Below, piece by piece: positions 36,393 through 45,141 of a stretch of DNA of 64,000 nt. Source of the DNA: Halorhabdus sp. BNX81 (GTDB lineage: Archaea > Halobacteriota > Halobacteria > Halobacteriales > Haloarculaceae); the NCBI RefSeq assembly GCF_029229925.1, contig NZ_CP107254.1, forward strand, positions 1,860,001 through 1,924,000, read 5' to 3'. Position 1 is the stretch's first letter. Each line of letters opens with the position of its first letter. The notes below the pieces were generated by a model that ran no database searches, had not been told where the DNA came from, and saw nothing but the letters and a program-made list of their open reading frames with translations. The position numbers and the translations under genes were made by a program.

Positions 36393-37766
36393 CTATCGAT
36401 AGGCTTCGAATTCCTCGCCGAAAACGAGGAAGTACCCGGTCCCGACGACGCCGATAGCGGCGGCGACCGTGAACGCGACCTCGGGGCTCACATAATCCCA
36501 GAGATACCCACCGATGGCAGCGCTCGGGATGACGATCGTGTTCCGCAGGAGGTAGTACGTCCCGGTGACGCGGCCGCCCGCGTCGGCCTCGGCGGGGCCG
36601 ACGATCAGCGCCTTGTGCGAGGGGAGGCCGGCGAATCGGAGGCCGGAGAAAGCAAAGACGACGATCATCGCTGTCTCCGTCGCCGGGGCGTAGATGAGGA
36701 CGACCGGGAAGATCGCGTAGACGGCGAATCCGACCGCAACGACCGGTTTGAGGCCGACGTACTCGGCGGCCTTCGCCGCGGGCGCCATCACCAACAGCGC
36801 GACCAGCATCTCGACTCCCAGGAGGATGCCGAAAAACGCCGCCGGTGAGAGGGTGACGCTGTAGGACGTTCCAAAGAGGGCGACGGAGGCGTCGAAGCCG
36901 ACTTCGAGGAACTGGGTGACCACCAGCACGAAGAAGACGTACACCATGCCGTTGGCGAACCGGACGAGGGTGTCGCCGACGAGCAGCGGTCGCAACTCGG
37001 CGGGCATCTCCCGGAGGTCCGTCCGGATCTGCTCGATCCCCGCGAAGGAGCCCCCGATCGTGTCTTCGCTCGCGTCGTACAGCCAGTGCTGGATCAACGT
37101 CCCGAGCGCGCCGAAAACCACCCCGACCAGCAGGACGTACTGGAAGTTCGTCGCGAACGAGTCGCCCATCGTCCCGAGAATCGGCGAGAGGATCGGGACG
37201 TTCCACTGCAGTTCGAGCAGGACGGCCGCCAGCACCGGGCCGACGAGGAAGGCCACCCGCCGAAAGGTTTCCGTGCTTGCGAACCCGGCCGCCAGCCGCG
37301 AGGGATCGGTGGCCTGCTTGACGACGGCGAAGGAGGCCCCGAGGCCGAAGGACTTCCAGGCCTGGGCGAGGATCAGACCGACGAAGATCCACACCCAGGG
37401 TTCGATCGTTATCCCCACGATCGTGATCGCGTCGAACTGCCCGGCGATCAGCCAGACGGCAAAGCCGAGGGTCGAGAGAAAGCCAAAGAGCGTCAGCGCG
37501 TACCGGGAGCCGATCCGGTCCGAGATAGCACCACCGGGATAGGGGAACACCGCCGAGATGACGTTGCCGAAGGTGCCATAGAGGCCGACGACGACCCCCG
37601 AAGCACCCAGCGCGGTCATGTACTCCGGGAGATAACGGCTGGTCATCTGAAAGCCCAGGCTGAAGGCGAACATCGCGATCGAGAGGACGAGGACGTCCCG
37701 CCGGAGCGCGAAGAACGACCGGAAGGCGTCGATCGGACCTGCCGCTTCGGCCTGCTCCGCTGGCAT
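36393..37766 (-). CDS. Major facilitator superfamily transporter
   Basis: A 457-aa protein with twelve membrane helices in two bundles and a cytoplasmic loop near residue 225 (LYDASEDTIGGSFAGIEQIR). The family loop between helices 2 and 3 reads GGAISDRIGSR. The substrate is unknown; drug/H+ antiporter-like and sugar-like subgroups cannot be separated. ATG 37766 is the start. It is divergent from the HTH regulator at 37842, which may control it. Confidence 0.88.
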   Translation of the reverse strand: MPAEQAEAAGPIDAFRSFFALRRDVLVLSIAMFAFSLGFQMTSRYLPEYMTALGASGVVVGLYGTFGNVISAVFPYPGGAISDRIGSRYALTLFGFLSTLGFAVWLIAGQFDAITIVGITIEPWVWIFVGLILAQAWKSFGLGASFAVVKQATDPSRLAAGFASTETFRRVAFLVGPVLAAVLLELQWNVPILSPILGTMGDSFATNFQYVLLVGVVFGALGTLIQHWLYDASEDTIGGSFAGIEQIRTDLREMPAELRPLLVGDTLVRFANGMVYVFFVLVVTQFLEVGFDASVALFGTSYSVTLSPAAFFGILLGVEMLVALLVMAPAAKAAEYVGLKPVVAVGFAVYAIFPVVLIYAPATETAMIVVFAFSGLRFAGLPSHKALIVGPAEADAGGRVTGTYYLLRNTIVIPSAAIGGYLWDYVSPEVAFTVAAAIGVVGTGYFLVFGEEFEAYR

Positions 37767-37810
37767 GTATCGGTCTCCAACGCCGACTGTCTAAAGCGTG
37801 CTCCCCAAAC

Positions 37811-37820
37811 GTTATTACTC
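37811..37820 (+). promoter_or_regulatory. TATA-like box of the HTH regulator
   Basis: GTTATTACTC lies about 27 bp before ATG 37842. That distance favours a leaderless transcript beginning at 37842 rather than at the ATG at 37833. Confidence 0.45.
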
Positions 37821-37841
37821 GATACACGAATTATGAATTAT

Positions 37842-38426
37842 ATGTCGAGAACCGCCGGGAATTCCGAGCGGGCCATCAACGGTCTCCTGTCGGTCGCCCA
37901 GCTCTTAGAGGAGCCACGGCTGGCGCGACTGTACACGTTTGTCCTCCGCGAGGGGGAGGTCACCATCGACGATATCGGCGATGCACTGGAGATACCACGG
38001 ACGACGGCGTACTCGGATACGGGCACGCTCGTCGAACTTGGTGTGCTGACTCGAGACGAGACACAGAAGACCCACCGGTATTCGGCCGTTCCGATTTCGC
38101 TCACTGCGACCCTCGACGGGGACGAACACACAGTCACGCCGACTCTCATCGAGGCGGTTGGACGCGCACCACAAGATCAGGATCTCGACCTCCTGCTCGA
38201 AAAGCACGGCCTGGGCAAACTTGCGGCCGCCCTCACCTACGCCATCCCCTATGCTGACGGCGCGATGTCCGAACGAGTGGCTGCCCGGGAGCTGGATCTC
38301 CAGTCCGCCTTCGCCACCGCCGTCTTGCAGGCGCTCCGGGAGGTCGTCCTCGACATGCAGTCGGTTGATCCATACTTCGAAGCGATCCCGAGTGCGCGCG
38401 AGCAACCGACCGAGACAGATGCCTGA
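37842..38426 (+). CDS. Winged-helix transcriptional regulator paired with a PIN-domain gene
   Basis: A 194-aa protein with an N-terminal winged helix (about residues 20-85): VTIDDIGDALEIPRTTAYSD is the recognition region. The C-terminal half is helical and probably used for dimerisation or ligand binding. Similar HTH genes in haloarchaea are followed by a PIN-domain nuclease gene, and such a gene, truncated, starts 13 bp downstream. The pair may form a toxin-antitoxin-like or regulatory unit (inference). Start 37842 is preferred to 37833 because of the TATA position. Confidence 0.72.
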   Translation: MSRTAGNSERAINGLLSVAQLLEEPRLARLYTFVLREGEVTIDDIGDALEIPRTTAYSDTGTLVELGVLTRDETQKTHRYSAVPISLTATLDGDEHTVTPTLIEAVGRAPQDQDLDLLLEKHGLGKLAAALTYAIPYADGAMSERVAARELDLQSAFATAVLQALREVVLDMQSVDPYFEAIPSAREQPTETDA

Positions 38427-38438
38427 CGAGGAGCGCAG

Positions 38439-38633
38439 ATGAGTGGGTCATTCGATCCGATGGCGGAGGGTGTCGTCTGGGTCGCGGATACAGGGCTGTT
38501 CGTCGCCTGTGGCCGCCAGCAGAACAACAAGTACACTGCCCTGGAGCGGTTCGCCCGGCGAAACGACCTCTCGTTCGTACCGGAAAGGTTCGAAGCGTAC
38601 AGCGAGCGCGTGGCCGAGCGAATCGACCCGTGA
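38439..38633 (+). pseudogene. Truncated PIN-domain protein (N-terminal part only)
   Basis: The 64-codon reading frame starts with a PIN first strand and motif, VVWVADTGLFVACGRQQNNK, where the Asp would be a metal ligand, then TALERFARRNDLSFV. A full PIN domain needs about 120-170 residues with three or four acidic sites; here only the first is present. After VPERFEAYSERVAERIDP the frame stops, at the edge of the AT-rich island. A GAGGAG ribosome binding site lies 6 nt before ATG 38439. The remainder was probably lost when foreign DNA joined here. Confidence 0.65.
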
Positions 38634-38740
38634 GAAGCGTGGAGCCGAAAACTTGCGAGGACTTTTGGAAGGTTGGCCATTTAAAAATTATTTAAAGAGA
38701 TACCTGGAGTTGGAGTGTTCGGTCGCTTTCAGCATCTATC

Positions 38741-38750
38741 AATTTTTAAA
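38741..38750 (+). promoter_or_regulatory. TATA-like box of the peptidase gene
   Basis: TTTTTAAATAG lies about 38 bp before GTG 38785 and could start a short-leader transcript. A further AT-rich stretch (TTTAAAAATTATTTAAAG at about 38680-38697) is also promoter-like. Confidence 0.4.
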
Positions 38751-38784
38751 TAGCGGCAGCGAGACACACAGATAGGGTCGAATA

Positions 38785-39429
38785 GTGACAATAACCAATG
38801 GAGACAGAGAACAATATCAAGCCACTGTTAGCAACTTCCATACACAACCCGAACCCGACAGTTGCTTTCCAACTGCTCTAAAGAACATCCTCGATGAACT
38901 CGCCGACCGTAAAGACGAACCAAATCTACGCTACAGTATTAGCGACCTCGCTGATGCCCTTGACTACGTCGAAAACCGAGCTTCAACTTCCGACCGCCTC
39001 GCAGCACGTATCGATCCACTTCTCGAAGAGGCTGGCTGGGAAGTAAATCACATGACTGGTGTCGGATACGACCAACTCCAGACCATTATTGAGTCCGACG
39101 ACCGGTCTCTTCCTCTGTGTGAATTCCACGAACAGTATTTTGAGGATATAGGCCAGCACACCGACGAGTATACTCCTGAACCCGGGCTGGATGGATTCGG
39201 AAGATGGAAACACATCATCGTCCCATTCAAAATCAACGACAACACCGTGCTCTACTTTGACCCCTACATTCAGTTCTTCCATAACCTCGATGACCTTGAC
39301 GAATCCGGAGCAATGAACGTTCCTATCCAGTCGTTCAACGAGTGGTGGGCACGCCCGGAAAAACGATGGGCCTTATGGCTTGAGCCGTCGAAACAACAGA
39401 CACTGTCAACAGCTTTCGGAGATGGATAG
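38785..39429 (+). CDS. C39-like (papain-fold) cysteine peptidase domain protein
   Basis: A 214-aa protein with a likely Cys-His-Asp triad: Cys27 in PDSCFPTALKNIL at the start of a helix, His in RWKHIIVPF and Asp in VLYFDPY. This order and context are those of C39/papain-fold peptidases (for example PEDCGPA... then H then DP). There is no signal peptide or membrane segment, so it acts in the cytoplasm. The start is GTG 38785; an ATG 13 nt later is out of frame. Its stop lies 1 bp before the next gene, so the two form an operon. The AT-richer codon use points to transfer. Substrate and role are unknown. Confidence 0.6.
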   Translation: MTITNGDREQYQATVSNFHTQPEPDSCFPTALKNILDELADRKDEPNLRYSISDLADALDYVENRASTSDRLAARIDPLLEEAGWEVNHMTGVGYDQLQTIIESDDRSLPLCEFHEQYFEDIGQHTDEYTPEPGLDGFGRWKHIIVPFKINDNTVLYFDPYIQFFHNLDDLDESGAMNVPIQSFNEWWARPEKRWALWLEPSKQQTLSTAFGDG

Positions 39430-39430
39430 A

Positions 39431-40384
39431 ATGGCCACAACGGATACATCGCCTGATGAAGTAGTTCGTGTTCAGAACCCAGAAGCGCTCCAAGGCGGGC
39501 CCGCTGAGACTCGCCTCAAGCGCCATCTTGGTAGAGGCGTCTACGTTCACGACGTATACGAACTACCGAACGGTAATTTAGAAGTGTCCCTCGGAAACGC
39601 ATCACCTCGAGACCTCAGTGACTGTCGTGACCACGACAACGTTTTGAAGTTCATCACATTGCGGGACGTATACACGATAGAAGCCAAAAATACAGGGCAA
39701 GGGGTTTACCTCATTGATGTTCCCGACCGTGGCGACGTTATCGGGGGAATCGATGACCGGGAGGAAGAAATCAAGGAGAAGCTTGATTTCACGATGGCAC
39801 AAGCCATCTACAAACACGTCTACGACCTTCCAGCAGTCAGAACACAGCTTAACCCAATTCTCCAGATCTTGCGCGCCGCTCGTAACCGGAGAGGATTGAC
39901 CGTCTCACGGATAGAAGAGAATCAACGCTCAAATAATACGCGTGAATACGTTGATCTACTGAAAAACTTTGGGTACATTAAGGTCGAGGACCATGAAATC
40001 CTGCCCGGAGAGCGATTACAGTCGGCAGATCTGAACGAATACAGTTGGGATGAGTTCGGTCGGAAGTTCCTTGGTGACGTAGTACAGCGAGGTTACGTCA
40101 CGATTCGAGACGAGTTGAACTTGAGTATGCTCGGGCACTACCAGAAGTACTCTGGTGCGTACTACTTCGACGCCGTTCAGCGCGGGAAGAAAGACTTGTG
40201 GCTGGACATCGACAAGATTGTAGACAATTTCGAAGAACTACATGGCGAGCGCAAAGACCGGTTCTACATCCAGGATAAGCTGGGGGAGCTCGCCTCTGTG
40301 GACGTGATCCAGAAGGACGGGGACTTCGTAAAGTCTGAAGAAAAAATCTACGAACAGGTTGCACGGGGTACCCCTACAGCCTGA
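39431..40384 (+). CDS. Unrecognised protein, probable winged-helix, partner of the C39-like peptidase
   Basis: A 317-aa protein with no family I can name. An N-terminal beta-rich part (about 1-130; RGVYVHDVYELPNGNLEVSLG) is followed by a helical stretch, then a segment resembling a winged helix (about 150-200; LKNFGYIKVEDHEILPGERL). The C-terminus contains aromatic-rich QKYSGAYYFDAVQRGKK. No catalytic motif is apparent. ATG 39431 follows the peptidase stop by one base; ATG 39422 (overlapping) is an alternative. Base composition is AT-rich like its partner. A regulatory or target role for the pair is inference. Confidence 0.5.
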   Translation: MATTDTSPDEVVRVQNPEALQGGPAETRLKRHLGRGVYVHDVYELPNGNLEVSLGNASPRDLSDCRDHDNVLKFITLRDVYTIEAKNTGQGVYLIDVPDRGDVIGGIDDREEEIKEKLDFTMAQAIYKHVYDLPAVRTQLNPILQILRAARNRRGLTVSRIEENQRSNNTREYVDLLKNFGYIKVEDHEILPGERLQSADLNEYSWDEFGRKFLGDVVQRGYVTIRDELNLSMLGHYQKYSGAYYFDAVQRGKKDLWLDIDKIVDNFEELHGERKDRFYIQDKLGELASVDVIQKDGDFVKSEEKIYEQVARGTPTA

Positions 40385-40551
40385 ACCGCGCTTATCCAGC
40401 TATTCTTCACATGTTGAATACAGTCCTTGTTCCCCCTCACACTGATTGAATGGATTTATAATATATAGTAAAAATAGTGTTTTCCTGGTTGCCCCCATCA
40501 GTGATGATGCTGACGGGAAGGCGACAGTAAATATGAAAGTGAGAGGAGGAG

Positions 40552-40962
40552 TTACCGCTCGGGTCGCGGCGCGGACTCGTAGCGTTCGATCTCGTCGGTC
40601 TTCTCCACGCGATCGTAGATCTCCCGCAGCGTGTCTTCCGCCCGGAGCAGTTTGTGCTCCTCCAAAAACGCCCGCCCTTCCTCACTGAGCCCGTAGAACT
40701 TGTAGGGGCGGTCGTTCCGCCGCTGGTCCTCGGGGAGCAGCACTTCCTCGACGATCCCGGCGTCGACGAGCGCGTCGAGGTGCTGGCGGATCGTCGTCCG
40801 ACTCTTCGAGGGGTTGACGTAGTCGAGTTCCTTCAGCGTCGGCAGCCCATCGGGATGACCCAGGATATCCTGCAGCAGCGAGAACCGCGTCTCCTGGGTG
40901 ACGACGTTGAGCCGACTCCGGACGGTTTCGAGGTCGTTCGGCGGCGTCTCTGGCGTACTCAT
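40552..40962 (-). CDS. ArsR-type winged-helix transcriptional regulator
   Basis: A 136-aa DNA-binding protein. The winged helix spans about residues 15-95 (TRFSLLQDILGHPDG...SRTTIRQHLDALVDAGIVEE), followed by the wing DRPYKFYGLSEEGRAFLEEH. The C-terminal tail is charged. ATG 40962 is preferred to a GTG two codons upstream. The gene is divergent from 41099, and three 15-bp-spaced CGAATC repeats lie in the shared region, a candidate operator. Confidence 0.85.
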   Translation of the reverse strand: MSTPETPPNDLETVRSRLNVVTQETRFSLLQDILGHPDGLPTLKELDYVNPSKSRTTIRQHLDALVDAGIVEEVLLPEDQRRNDRPYKFYGLSEEGRAFLEEHKLLRAEDTLREIYDRVEKTDEIERYESAPRPER

Positions 40963-40993
40963 TATCACACTGTTCGGCCGCTTCGTCCAAAAG

Positions 40994-41044
40994 CGTTTCG
41001 CTCAAATACGAATCGGTTAGTGGCGAATCGTTTAAAGGCGAATC
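40994..41044. promoter_or_regulatory. Three 15-bp direct repeats, candidate operator
   Basis: CGAATC occurs at 41009-41014, 41024-41029 and 41039-41044, exactly 15 bp apart; the intervening bases are similar (GGTTAGTGG, GTTTAAAGG). A degenerate fourth copy (CGTTTC) is at 40994-40999. The repeats sit between the ArsR-like gene and the divergent 41099 gene and include the TTTAAA promoter-like element. Confidence 0.55.
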
Positions 41045-41098
41045 ACAGAGGGAAGCAGTAGTTGGTTTGAAGTGTTCGCGTGCGGAACCGTTTCCCAG

Positions 41099-41683
41099 AT
41101 GGACGAGCAATCGGTTTCTGTCGAAGAGGTCGCCGAGAAGGCCGAGTCGTATCTCCACGAAACCTCGCTCACGCCCGAGGAGTACGAGTCGCTCAAGCAA
41201 AGCGTCGGCGAACTCGCGCCGATCTTCTCCGCCGAGCGGGCGTATTTCATCCTGGGCAGCTACGGCCAGCCGGAGATCGAACGCCTCCAGCTCGTCAAGG
41301 ACCGACTCAACCAGCGGCCCGACGCGTACGCGTTCCTGATGGTCGACGTCCGCAAAGAGTGGACGAACACCTACCTCAAGTTCCGGCTGCTGGCCGATTA
41401 CACGGACGTCATCGTCGGCGTTGCCGAACACGCCCACGGCGGCTTTCTCGTCGAGCAGGGCTATTTCACCGCCTTGGAAGAATACTTCGCGAAGACCCAC
41501 GTGTTCAAACGCGAGTACGACGCCCTCGATCTGGACGAACTCGACACCGAGGTCGACAGCGAGGATCCCTACAGCGCGATGCAGACGGGCATCTTCGAAA
41601 TGCTCGACGACGCAGGCCGGCTTTGCCGATGGACCACCGAAGACGACCTCCTCACGTGCGTCGAGAATCTGCCCGACGAATGA
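41099..41683 (+). CDS. Conserved haloarchaeal protein with a TIR/deoxyribosyltransferase-like stretch
   Basis: A 194-aa soluble protein. Residues about 40-130 have alternating strands and helices (ERAYFILGSYGQPEIERLQ, AFLMVDVRKEW, TDVIVGVAEHAHGGF) reminiscent of TIR-like or nucleoside 2-deoxyribosyltransferase folds, with a glycine-containing first loop. The similarity is by eye only. ATG 41099 begins MDEQSVSVEEVAEK. It is divergent from an ArsR-like regulator and probably controlled by it. It converges on truD with a 9-bp gap. Confidence 0.6.
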   Translation: MDEQSVSVEEVAEKAESYLHETSLTPEEYESLKQSVGELAPIFSAERAYFILGSYGQPEIERLQLVKDRLNQRPDAYAFLMVDVRKEWTNTYLKFRLLADYTDVIVGVAEHAHGGFLVEQGYFTALEEYFAKTHVFKREYDALDLDELDTEVDSEDPYSAMQTGIFEMLDDAGRLCRWTTEDDLLTCVENLPDE

Positions 41684-41692
41684 CCTGCGGGC

Positions 41693-43051
41693 TCAGAGGT
41701 CCGCCGGATCTGCTTTCGTGATCTCCCGCAGGACGACCGTCGCGTACGAGCCTTTCGGGAGCGCAAACGAGAGCGTCAGCGGATCCCGTTCGACCGATAA
41801 GTCCGTCCGCAGGAGGATCGCCCGTCGCGTGCCTTCCGAGTCGAACTCGCCCGGAAGGTCGAAGTCCGCCGGGCTGATCCCCAGATCTTCGAAGACAGCC
41901 CGCTCAATTTCGCCCGGCTCACCATCCGGGCGCTCACTGTCGGTCCCGAGCAGCGGCGCGGTCACGAACGCCCGCCCGCGCTCGCAGTGGCGGCGAACCG
42001 TCCCGACGTTGTCCTCGGTTACACGCTGCGTCCGCCCGGTGTCCGGCAGTTCGAGGCCATCGGGAGCACCGCTGTCGGCGAAACAGACCACGTCGCCCGC
42101 GACTGGCTCGTCGAAGGGAAGCCCGCGCTCCAGCCGTGCCGAGAGAATCCGATTGAACGCGTAGGACTGGGCAGCGTTGACGAACAGTTGCTGGAGGTTC
42201 GTCGGGACCGCCTCCAGCGCTTCTTGGAAGTCTTCGGGGTCGTCGGCCCCGTTCTCGACGAGTCGATGGCACATCGACCGTTCGTAGCCCAGGCGCTTGG
42301 GGAGTCGATCGAGCGCGCCTTCCCAATCCTCGGTTTCTGTGACGTACTTCCGTGCCTCGCGGGTATCCTCGCGCTCGCGTTCGTGTGGATTCCCGACGTA
42401 CGCGAGAACGGCGTCCGTCCAGTCGCCGCGGGCGATGGCGAGGCCGACCTCGTGGGTGACCGGGCGCTGGCTGCCGAAACGTTGCTGCCCGAAGTAGTTG
42501 GGGACGCCAATGCGGGTCGAGCCGTCGTCCTCGCCACCGCCGGACGCGCTGCCGGCGAACGCGGCGAGTTCGTCGAGAACTCCATCGAGATTTCCGGGCG
42601 CGTCGGGTTCGCTGATCTCGATCTCGAAGGCGTTGCCCGCCAGATCGCCAAAGAGGATCGGCCGGCCGCTCCGACCCAGGACCTCGATTTCCACATCGGA
42701 GAGGTCGATCGTTTCGAGATCGGCGGGGTCGACTTTCGCGACGGAGAACAGCTGAGTCGTCTTCGCGTATTTGTCCTTCGTCCCGGCCCAGGAGACGCGT
42801 TCGCGACTGATCCCGAGGTGATCCGAGAGGACGCCCGCGAAGTCGTTGGTGTCCCAGCCCGCGAGCGTCGCCCGGAAGACAACGTGTGGGTACGCGCCCT
42901 GCTTGGCGTCAATGGGCTCGACCTGGAAGGCTTCGACCTCACGGACGCCGAAGGCCGCGGGCTCCCGACGAAGGCGGCCCCCGACGCCGTCGCTGTCGCT
43001 GACGTAGTACTCCATGCCGACTGCTTGCTCGACGGGGTGTGCCTGTCGCAT
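41693..43051 (-). CDS. truD: tRNA pseudouridine(13) synthase TruD
   Basis: Converts U13 of tRNA to pseudouridine. The 452-aa protein carries the catalytic Asp in GTKDKYAKT, the NYFGQQRFG motif and a long insertion domain (about 190-330) typical for archaea. It starts [19 protein letters not shown], a pattern shared by haloarchaeal TruD. Start 43051 is therefore kept, though MEYYVSD is a second option. The final Leu-rich end [14 protein letters not shown] is usual. Confidence 0.93.
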   Translation of the reverse strand: MRQAHPVEQAVGMEYYVSDSDGVGGRLRREPAAFGVREVEAFQVEPIDAKQGAYPHVVFRATLAGWDTNDFAGVLSDHLGISRERVSWAGTKDKYAKTTQLFSVAKVDPADLETIDLSDVEIEVLGRSGRPILFGDLAGNAFEIEISEPDAPGNLDGVLDELAAFAGSASGGGEDDGSTRIGVPNYFGQQRFGSQRPVTHEVGLAIARGDWTDAVLAYVGNPHEREREDTREARKYVTETEDWEGALDRLPKRLGYERSMCHRLVENGADDPEDFQEALEAVPTNLQQLFVNAAQSYAFNRILSARLERGLPFDEPVAGDVVCFADSGAPDGLELPDTGRTQRVTEDNVGTVRRHCERGRAFVTAPLLGTDSERPDGEPGEIERAVFEDLGISPADFDLPGEFDSEGTRRAILLRTDLSVERDPLTLSFALPKGSYATVVLREITKADPADL

Positions 43052-43142
43052 ATCGAGAGTTGGGCGTCCTACACTGTCACCGGAAAAGAGCGTGCTGGTC
43101 GACGTGTGGAAGGCACGAAAATCGAAACCGAATTGTTGCCGT

Positions 43143-43847
43143 CTACAGCGCGTCCGCGAGGTCGTCGAACTCCTCGATCTCGACGCCTTCGTCGGTAATC
43201 TCGGCGATCACGAGGCCGTTGCCGGAACCGGTGTCGCGCTCGCTGGCGGCCTGGACCGCGTTCGTCGCGAGCTCTTTGGCCTCCTCGGTGGACATCTCGG
43301 CGTCGTACTCGCCCTCGATGGTCCCGTAGGCGACTTGCATCCCGCTGCCGGTGACCGCGTAGTCGTCCTGCATGACGCCGCCGGCGGGGTCGATCGTGTA
43401 GACGTGACTGCCCTCGTCGTCGACGCCGCCGAGGATCGGGTGAATGGCGAGGAACGGACCACCGCGAGCGAAGTTGCCCGCGAGCGTCGCCAGCGCGTTG
43501 ATACTCATCGGCTCGTCACGACGCGTCTCGTAGAGACTGGCCTCCGAGCGCAGCGTCCGGATGAACGACTGGGCACCGCCGACCGAGCCCACGAGCGTCA
43601 TGGCTGCCGTCGGGTGGATCTCCTCGACCTTCACGACGTTCTTGTTCGAGACGAACCGGCCGCCGAGGCTCGCCCGGCGGTCGGTCGCGATCACGACGCC
43701 ATCCTCGGTCGCGAGGCCGACGGTCGTCGTCCCGGTCTTCGTCACGTTCTCGCCGTCTCCCTCGTCGGTCGCAATCGAGCCGAGTTCGGGTGCGTAGGGG
43801 TCTGTCCGTCCGCTGTCGTGGGGGTTCATGTTCAGATCAGGGTTCAT
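43143..43847 (-). CDS. psmB: Proteasome subunit beta
   Basis: Proteolytic subunit of the 20S proteasome. The 234-aa precursor has a 39-residue propeptide; autocleavage at G39-T40 ([10 protein letters not shown]) would free the nucleophilic threonine. Further signature segments are TDRRASLGG and GSGMQVAYG. The start overlaps the psmA stop by 4 bp (ATGA), so psmA and psmB are cotranscribed. Confidence 0.95.
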   Translation of the reverse strand: MNPDLNMNPHDSGRTDPYAPELGSIATDEGDGENVTKTGTTTVGLATEDGVVIATDRRASLGGRFVSNKNVVKVEEIHPTAAMTLVGSVGGAQSFIRTLRSEASLYETRRDEPMSINALATLAGNFARGGPFLAIHPILGGVDDEGSHVYTIDPAGGVMQDDYAVTGSGMQVAYGTIEGEYDAEMSTEEAKELATNAVQAASERDTGSGNGLVIAEITDEGVEIEEFDDLADAL

Positions 43848-44581
43848 TCGTCGTCACCTCCGAGCAGGTCGCGCTCCTCGAGGTGCTCCTCGATCACGTC
43901 CTGGCTCACGCCGAGGACGCCCTCTTCGTCGACCGTCTGGAGGTCGACGCCGTCGGGGTCGAGCCCGTCCTCGTTGGGTTCGGCCAGCCCTTCCAGTGCA
44001 AGGCCAACGCCGTCCTCGAGCGTCATGCCGTCCTCGTAGTTGTCCTCGAAGTACTCCTGGATCTCCTCGCGGCCGCCGCCGACCGCGAGTGCCGACCACT
44101 CGTAGGGCGTCCCCGAGGGGTCGGTCTCGAAGAGGCGGGGCTCGCCGTTCTCCATCCCGCCGACGATCAGCGCGACGCCGAAGGGGCGCGCGCCACCGGT
44201 CTGGGTGTACTCCTGGATCGTGTCGGTGATGGCCTTCGTCAGCGCCTCGACACCCATCGGCTGGTCGTATCGCAGATGTTCGACCTGCGACCGTCGGCGC
44301 GCAAAGTCGATGAGCTTGCGCGCGTCGGCGACGTGCCCGGCGCTCGCGATAGCGATGTGGTCGTCGATCTTGTGTGTCTTCTCGATGCTGTCGCGCTCGA
44401 TGAGCGACGAGCGCGTCTGTCGGTCCGCCGCCAGGACGACGCCCTCGTCGGTCCGTACACCGACGCTTGCGCTCCCGCGTTTGACGGCTTCCCGTGCGTA
44501 CTCGACCTGATAGAGCCGGCCGTCCGGCGAGAAGATCGTAATCCCGCGATCGTAGGCCTGCTGTTGTTGGTTTCCTTGCAT
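43844..44581 (-). CDS. psmA: Proteasome subunit alpha
   Basis: Outer-ring subunit that gates the 20S proteasome. The 245-aa protein begins MQGNQQQQAYDRGITIFSPDG, containing the alpha signature YDRGITIFSPDGRLYQVEYA. The N-terminal helix H0 is present. A TATA-like TTTATGTA on the minus strand (about 44624-44632) lies about 45 bp upstream. The gene is first in the psmA-psmB operon. Confidence 0.96.
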   Translation of the reverse strand: MQGNQQQQAYDRGITIFSPDGRLYQVEYAREAVKRGSASVGVRTDEGVVLAADRQTRSSLIERDSIEKTHKIDDHIAIASAGHVADARKLIDFARRRSQVEHLRYDQPMGVEALTKAITDTIQEYTQTGGARPFGVALIVGGMENGEPRLFETDPSGTPYEWSALAVGGGREEIQEYFEDNYEDGMTLEDGVGLALEGLAEPNEDGLDPDGVDLQTVDEEGVLGVSQDVIEEHLEERDLLGGDDE

Positions 44582-44704
44582 ACTGGTGTCCTCGTATTGT
44601 GTTCACCCCGAGTTAGGGCAGATCGTACATAAACCTTTCAGTAAGAGATAAATAGGTCGATTGAATGCGGTACATCGGTTCTGAGTCCCAGCGGCACATA
44701 TACA

Positions 44705-45043
44705 TCAGTATAGCGATAGGTCTCCCGTGACGCGATCGACGGCGTCTTCGTCCGCTGGACCGACCGCCAGCGCCGAGACGGTGCCAGGTTCGAGTTCGGT
44801 GTGGCCGGCGTCCCGGACGATGGCGTGGGCCAACCCCTCGCGTTCGGCTTTGTCGGCGAGCTTGAACAGCGTTGCTTCGCCGTCAGCCTGCAGGACGACC
44901 TTCTTCTGGCCGCTGCCCTTCCAGGCTGACTGGCTTTGGCTGTCGGCGTCCTCGTAGGCCATCAGGGCGGCGTGGGCGACCTGGGCCGCGAGTTTCCCCT
45001 CGCCCATGTTCAGATCCGCGCGTGCGACGATCGCCTGCTTCAT
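44705..45043 (-). CDS. Peptidyl-tRNA hydrolase, archaeal type (Pth2)
   Basis: Releases tRNA from stalled peptidyl-tRNA. The 112-aa protein has the Pth2 motifs [15 protein letters not shown], the [10 protein letters not shown] segment, [12 protein letters not shown] and [13 protein letters not shown] 45043 starts [11 protein letters not shown], the normal opening. The upstream GGGTAAAGG (about 45063-45071) suits a minus-strand promoter. Confidence 0.93.
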   Translation of the reverse strand: MKQAIVARADLNMGEGKLAAQVAHAALMAYEDADSQSQSAWKGSGQKKVVLQADGEATLFKLADKAEREGLAHAIVRDAGHTELEPGTVSALAVGPADEDAVDRVTGDLSLY

Positions 45044-45112
45044 GGCTACTCCTACGCCGGAGTGGGTAAAGGCGTACTGTTCCGGCTGTGGTCGTGTCGG
45101 GAAAGCCGACGG

Positions 45113-45120
45113 TATATATT
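45113..45120 (+). promoter_or_regulatory. TATA box of the 45142 gene
   Basis: TATATATT lies with its centre 25-26 bp before ATG 45142, indicating a leaderless transcript. Confidence 0.6.
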
Positions 45121-45141
45121 CCCGGCCCGGCAACGACGGCT

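Noticed and set aside
35608-37827. One long minus-strand frame joining the DUF2103 gene to sequence opposite in frame to the MFS gene
   Set aside because: The upstream 500 codons are an out-of-frame, arginine-rich reading of the MFS gene; the real protein starts at ATG 36327.
41009-41044. CRISPR-like repeats
   Set aside because: The unit is 15 bp in total with 9-bp similar spacers; CRISPR repeats are longer with unique spacers. A regulatory site fits better. No CRISPR array was seen in the window.
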